From: Zanthoxylum bungeanum
Taxonomy: Eukaryota; Streptophyta; Magnoliopsida; Sapindales; Rutaceae
Direction: 5' to 3'
DNA: 64,000 nucleotides
Assembly: GCA_019454045.1 (NCBI GenBank)
Contig: SKCR01023431.1
Coordinates: 265,001 to 329,000 of the forward strand
Positions 61,743 to 64,000 of the stretch are shown one piece after another; positions within the stretch are counted from its first letter, which is position 1; the number at the start of each line of letters is the position of its first letter. A program made the position numbers and the translations under genes. The notes beneath the pieces are model-generated. The model was not told the DNA's origin, made no database searches, and was given only the letters and a program-made list of their open reading frames with translations.

Positions 61743-62565
61743 TGTTAAAGAAACAATCAACGAATGTAATAATTTTATTTAAACAGAAACTTGTAAACGT
61801 AATACAAATCAAAACAGAAACTAAAACAAGTAATCAATCTCAAACCAACAGAAACTTACAGAATCAACAACAAAAACTTACAGTGCAAGTAAACGAAATC
61901 AATAAACTCACTGCTTGAAGATTAAGGCTAGCGTAAATGCTATGTCCTATACCAGAATTTCGTCCCTACTCTTGTGCTTGTAGTTCTTCGGACGTCTGCC
62001 ACCAGGATTCAACAATCTGTAAGTCGAATCTCTGCACTGAAATTCGACCCCTGGCGAATCTACTAGATGTTTTTGCTTTTGCTTTCAAGATCAATCAGAT
62101 AGAAAAATGTTGGAATGTATTATGTATATCTTTCATATATCTTCCTCTGGCCTCCTATTTCTTTTATATAGAAATCAAAAAATGGCGGTTGCAGTTAAAA
62201 CGTTTTTAGTTTTTCAATAAGTCTGAAGAGGTGTGTTGATCAGACACAAGTCTTCATATTAAGACCAAATTCAAAAATAAAAAATATTTTATTAAATAAG
62301 GCATTTAATTAATCATATGAGCCCAAGAGACCCAAGGCCCAAGGCCCATCTTTTGACCAAATAAATATATTAATATTTATTAATCAAATGCCACATCAAC
62401 AACCCATCCCACACATCCAAGCCATACATCAAAGCCCAAGCCCAAACATAAGCCTTATCATTCCAATTTAATATAAGTGTGCAAAGTCCATTTATAAACT
62501 TTTCATATTCCCTTTACATTTCCAATGTGGGATTACTATCACTATTTGATATACAAACTCTTACA
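61743..62565 (-). repeat. 5' LTR of the unit B Copia
   Basis: 823 bp, pairs with 56372-57179. Extra GGCCCAAGGCCCA-like sequence near 62335 accounts for most of the length difference. No initiator-Met primer-binding site is recognisable just inside it. Confidence 0.92.
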
Positions 62566-62570
62566 CATAT

Positions 62571-62770
62571 TACCATAGTCGCTGGTAAATTTGTAAGATA
62601 CACCACAATAGTTGCATTTTACTCTTGAACCTTCATTTTCAGTCTCGACTAAATGAAAATAAATTTTGAAAATATCAGAGATCAGGACTTAACTTCTTTT
62701 CTCCGTGTACCGTTACTTTGGCTGCTCTCTTGGGTTGGGACATTGGACATGGTGTTCTCAGATGAGCTTG
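62571..62770 (-). pseudogene. hAT transposase remnant, unit B (N-terminal part)
   Basis: It encodes, on the minus strand, SSSENTMSNVPTQESSQSNG (about 62765-62705), without the early stop seen in unit A. The ATG used in unit A (51701) has become ATACC here. It continues the reading interrupted at 56371. Confidence 0.72.
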
Positions 62771-63024
62771 GTATTTTTTATTTATATTGAAGAATTGCAC
62801 AATTAAAGCAATTGGAGAAATTGAAGATAAGAGAATTGAGAATGAGAGAATTAAAGAAATTGAGAGAATTGAGAATTGGTGTGTTGAAAAAATGAAGTAT
62901 GACCCATATTTAAATATTTTTGGATTATTTTTGTGATACTTAAATTGCCCCTAAAACTAGTAATTTTATTAATATTATTAAGGGTAATTTAGTAATTTTA
63001 TTTAACAAAAAATAAATAAATAAG

Positions 63025-63058
63025 CAGTAGGGAGCCGTTCAACGGCTCTCTTCTACTG
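63025..63058. repeat. Short palindrome in the hAT flank
   Basis: CAGTAG and CTACTG flank GAGCCGTTCAACGGCTC, giving a hairpin with a stem of up to about 14 pairs. It is absent from the equivalent place in unit A. Confidence 0.6.
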
Positions 63059-63855
63059 GCCCAACAACTACTAGCCGTTGGGCCTGCATCTGCATGCATG
63101 CTACCCAACGGGAACAATACGGTTTCGGTTGGAACCGGGAACCGTCCAGTTCGTTTCAGTTCGGATAGGGTATAACCCTAACCGAACCGATAAAATCTGG
63201 TTCCAAAATCGAAACCGATCAGTTCTTACCGGTTCGATTCCGTTTCGATTTTGATTCCGAACCGGAACCATGGCCGAGTCTTATGGGTTGAAGATAAGAG
63301 GCTATGCTGCAAACATTGGCGGCACTAGGAGAGGATTGCTTATGTCCAAACTTGGTACCGATCCCATAATTTTTTTTTATATATTTTTAAAAAATAATAA
63401 TAAATTTTTTAGCCCACTAATATTACATGAAAGCGAATCATATGATTAAATCTTGCCTCTGCCATTGGCTATAACTATCCCAAAAAAATGTACCTTATAT
63501 ATGAGCTCAATTTTCATAATTGTAGAATATTTCGGAAAATGGCACCATGGCTTGAGGCTTGCATTCATTCAAGAATCTAGATTTTGCTATAATAATAATA
63601 ATAATTTTTTCTTTTTTGTGTTTTGTGATGTTTTTTCTTAATTGTGCCCAAATGAAGAGAGAATTTCAATTGAAAAGCATTTCCAACATGCACGTTTTAC
63701 ACAAAATACATTCAATATATAGTACAATTGAAACTACACGAAGGTGGTCATCATATAACAATTGATTTCTATTAGCAAAACCACCATAAAATTACATGAA
63801 TAAATAAACAATTAATAACAAGAATTAAAAATGATATGTTGGTTTCCCAAATTAA

Positions 63856-64000
63856 TCAGACAACTTTATCATTAGCTTCCTTGTTGATCATCTGCTGAGA
63901 ACCAAATCTTGAGGCAATACTAGAAACCTGAATAGGAGCATTGCAATTCATCGAATTACGACCTTTGCATTCGGATGGTTGCTCCAGAAAATTAACAGGC
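63856..64000 (-). CDS. Small plant protein, array copy C (C-terminal part, cut by window end)
   Basis: The last 47 codons are visible, reading [19 protein letters not shown], then [17 protein letters not shown] and the end NDKVV. The frame is intact to the same stop position as in copies A and B. It differs by a Gly in place of Ser/Asp, Ala for Gly and a final Val for Leu. The N-terminus lies beyond the window. It shows that the array continues to the right. Confidence 0.7.
   Translation of the reverse strand, partial: PVNFLEQPSECKGRNSMNCNAPIQVSSIASRFGSQQMINKEANDKVV

Larger units (their letters stand above)
56372..62565 (-). mobile_element. Ty1/copia retrotransposon inserted in hAT remnant B
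   Basis: Complete, 6194 bp. The LTRs at 56372-57179 and 61743-62565 begin TGTTAAAG and end CTCTTACA, with CATAT duplicated at 56367-56371 and 62566-62570. On the minus strand gag starts 19 bases inside the 5' LTR. A purine tract TGTGGGGTAT precedes the 3' LTR. All Copia domains are present in the order gag, protease, integrase, RT, RNase H but are broken by stops. LTRs differ at a couple of dozen positions by eye, including a 15-bp length difference. Confidence 0.92.

Overview
This is nuclear DNA from a flowering plant, most likely a eudicot. It is AT-rich with long gene-poor stretches. It holds one intron-containing plant gene, a small intronless gene with recognisable TATA boxes, and many nested LTR retrotransposons (Ty1/copia and Ty3/gypsy chromovirus types), hAT transposase remnants, MITEs and tRNA-derived SINEs. 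The species cannot be named from the sequence alone.

Layout. 1-12490: a decayed minus-strand Copia element, split by a 9.8 kb Angela-like Copia (1725-11562, LTRs about 2.0 kb, target duplication CAAAT). The inner element's pol is thoroughly decayed although its LTRs are almost identical. 12721-18204: a minus-strand Reina-like chromovirus (414 bp LTRs, target duplication CCAAC). It ends 94 bp past the stop codon of the only clearly intact multi-exon gene, a seven-exon GH10 endo-1,4-beta-xylanase with a CBM22 module (18299-20661, minus strand). Upstream of that gene lie a CACTA-type MITE, a second inverted-repeat element, SINEs and unremarkable AT-rich DNA up to 25.7 kb.

25694-37935 is a Copia element (target duplication ACAAT) containing a Tat/Ogre-like solo LTR (28182-33772, target duplication CCTTG), which itself contains another 2.46 kb solo LTR (31099-33560, target duplication CATGT). 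This makes a three-level nest that can be ordered in time. 37.9-41.2 kb is a related but much older Copia remnant on the plus strand. 42.4-46.4 kb looks like long chromovirus-type LTR sequence interrupted by a Copia-type LTR.

46.8-64.0 kb is a tandem array with a unit of about 5 kb. Each unit has a 100-codon plant gene of unknown function (copies at 47286-47588 and 52909-53211, a third cut by the window edge at 63856-64000) and a decayed hAT transposase on the same strand. The second unit has gained two MITEs and a complete 6.2 kb Copia (56372-62565, target duplication CATAT), and the other units show the matching empty sites. The small gene copies are nearly identical in protein sequence and keep the same TATA-to-ATG spacing, while the hAT reading frames next to them have decayed. 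This suggests that the gene is still maintained.

The plant genes seen are therefore one apoplastic cell-wall enzyme and one tandemly amplified small-protein family. Everything else recognisable is mobile DNA or its debris.
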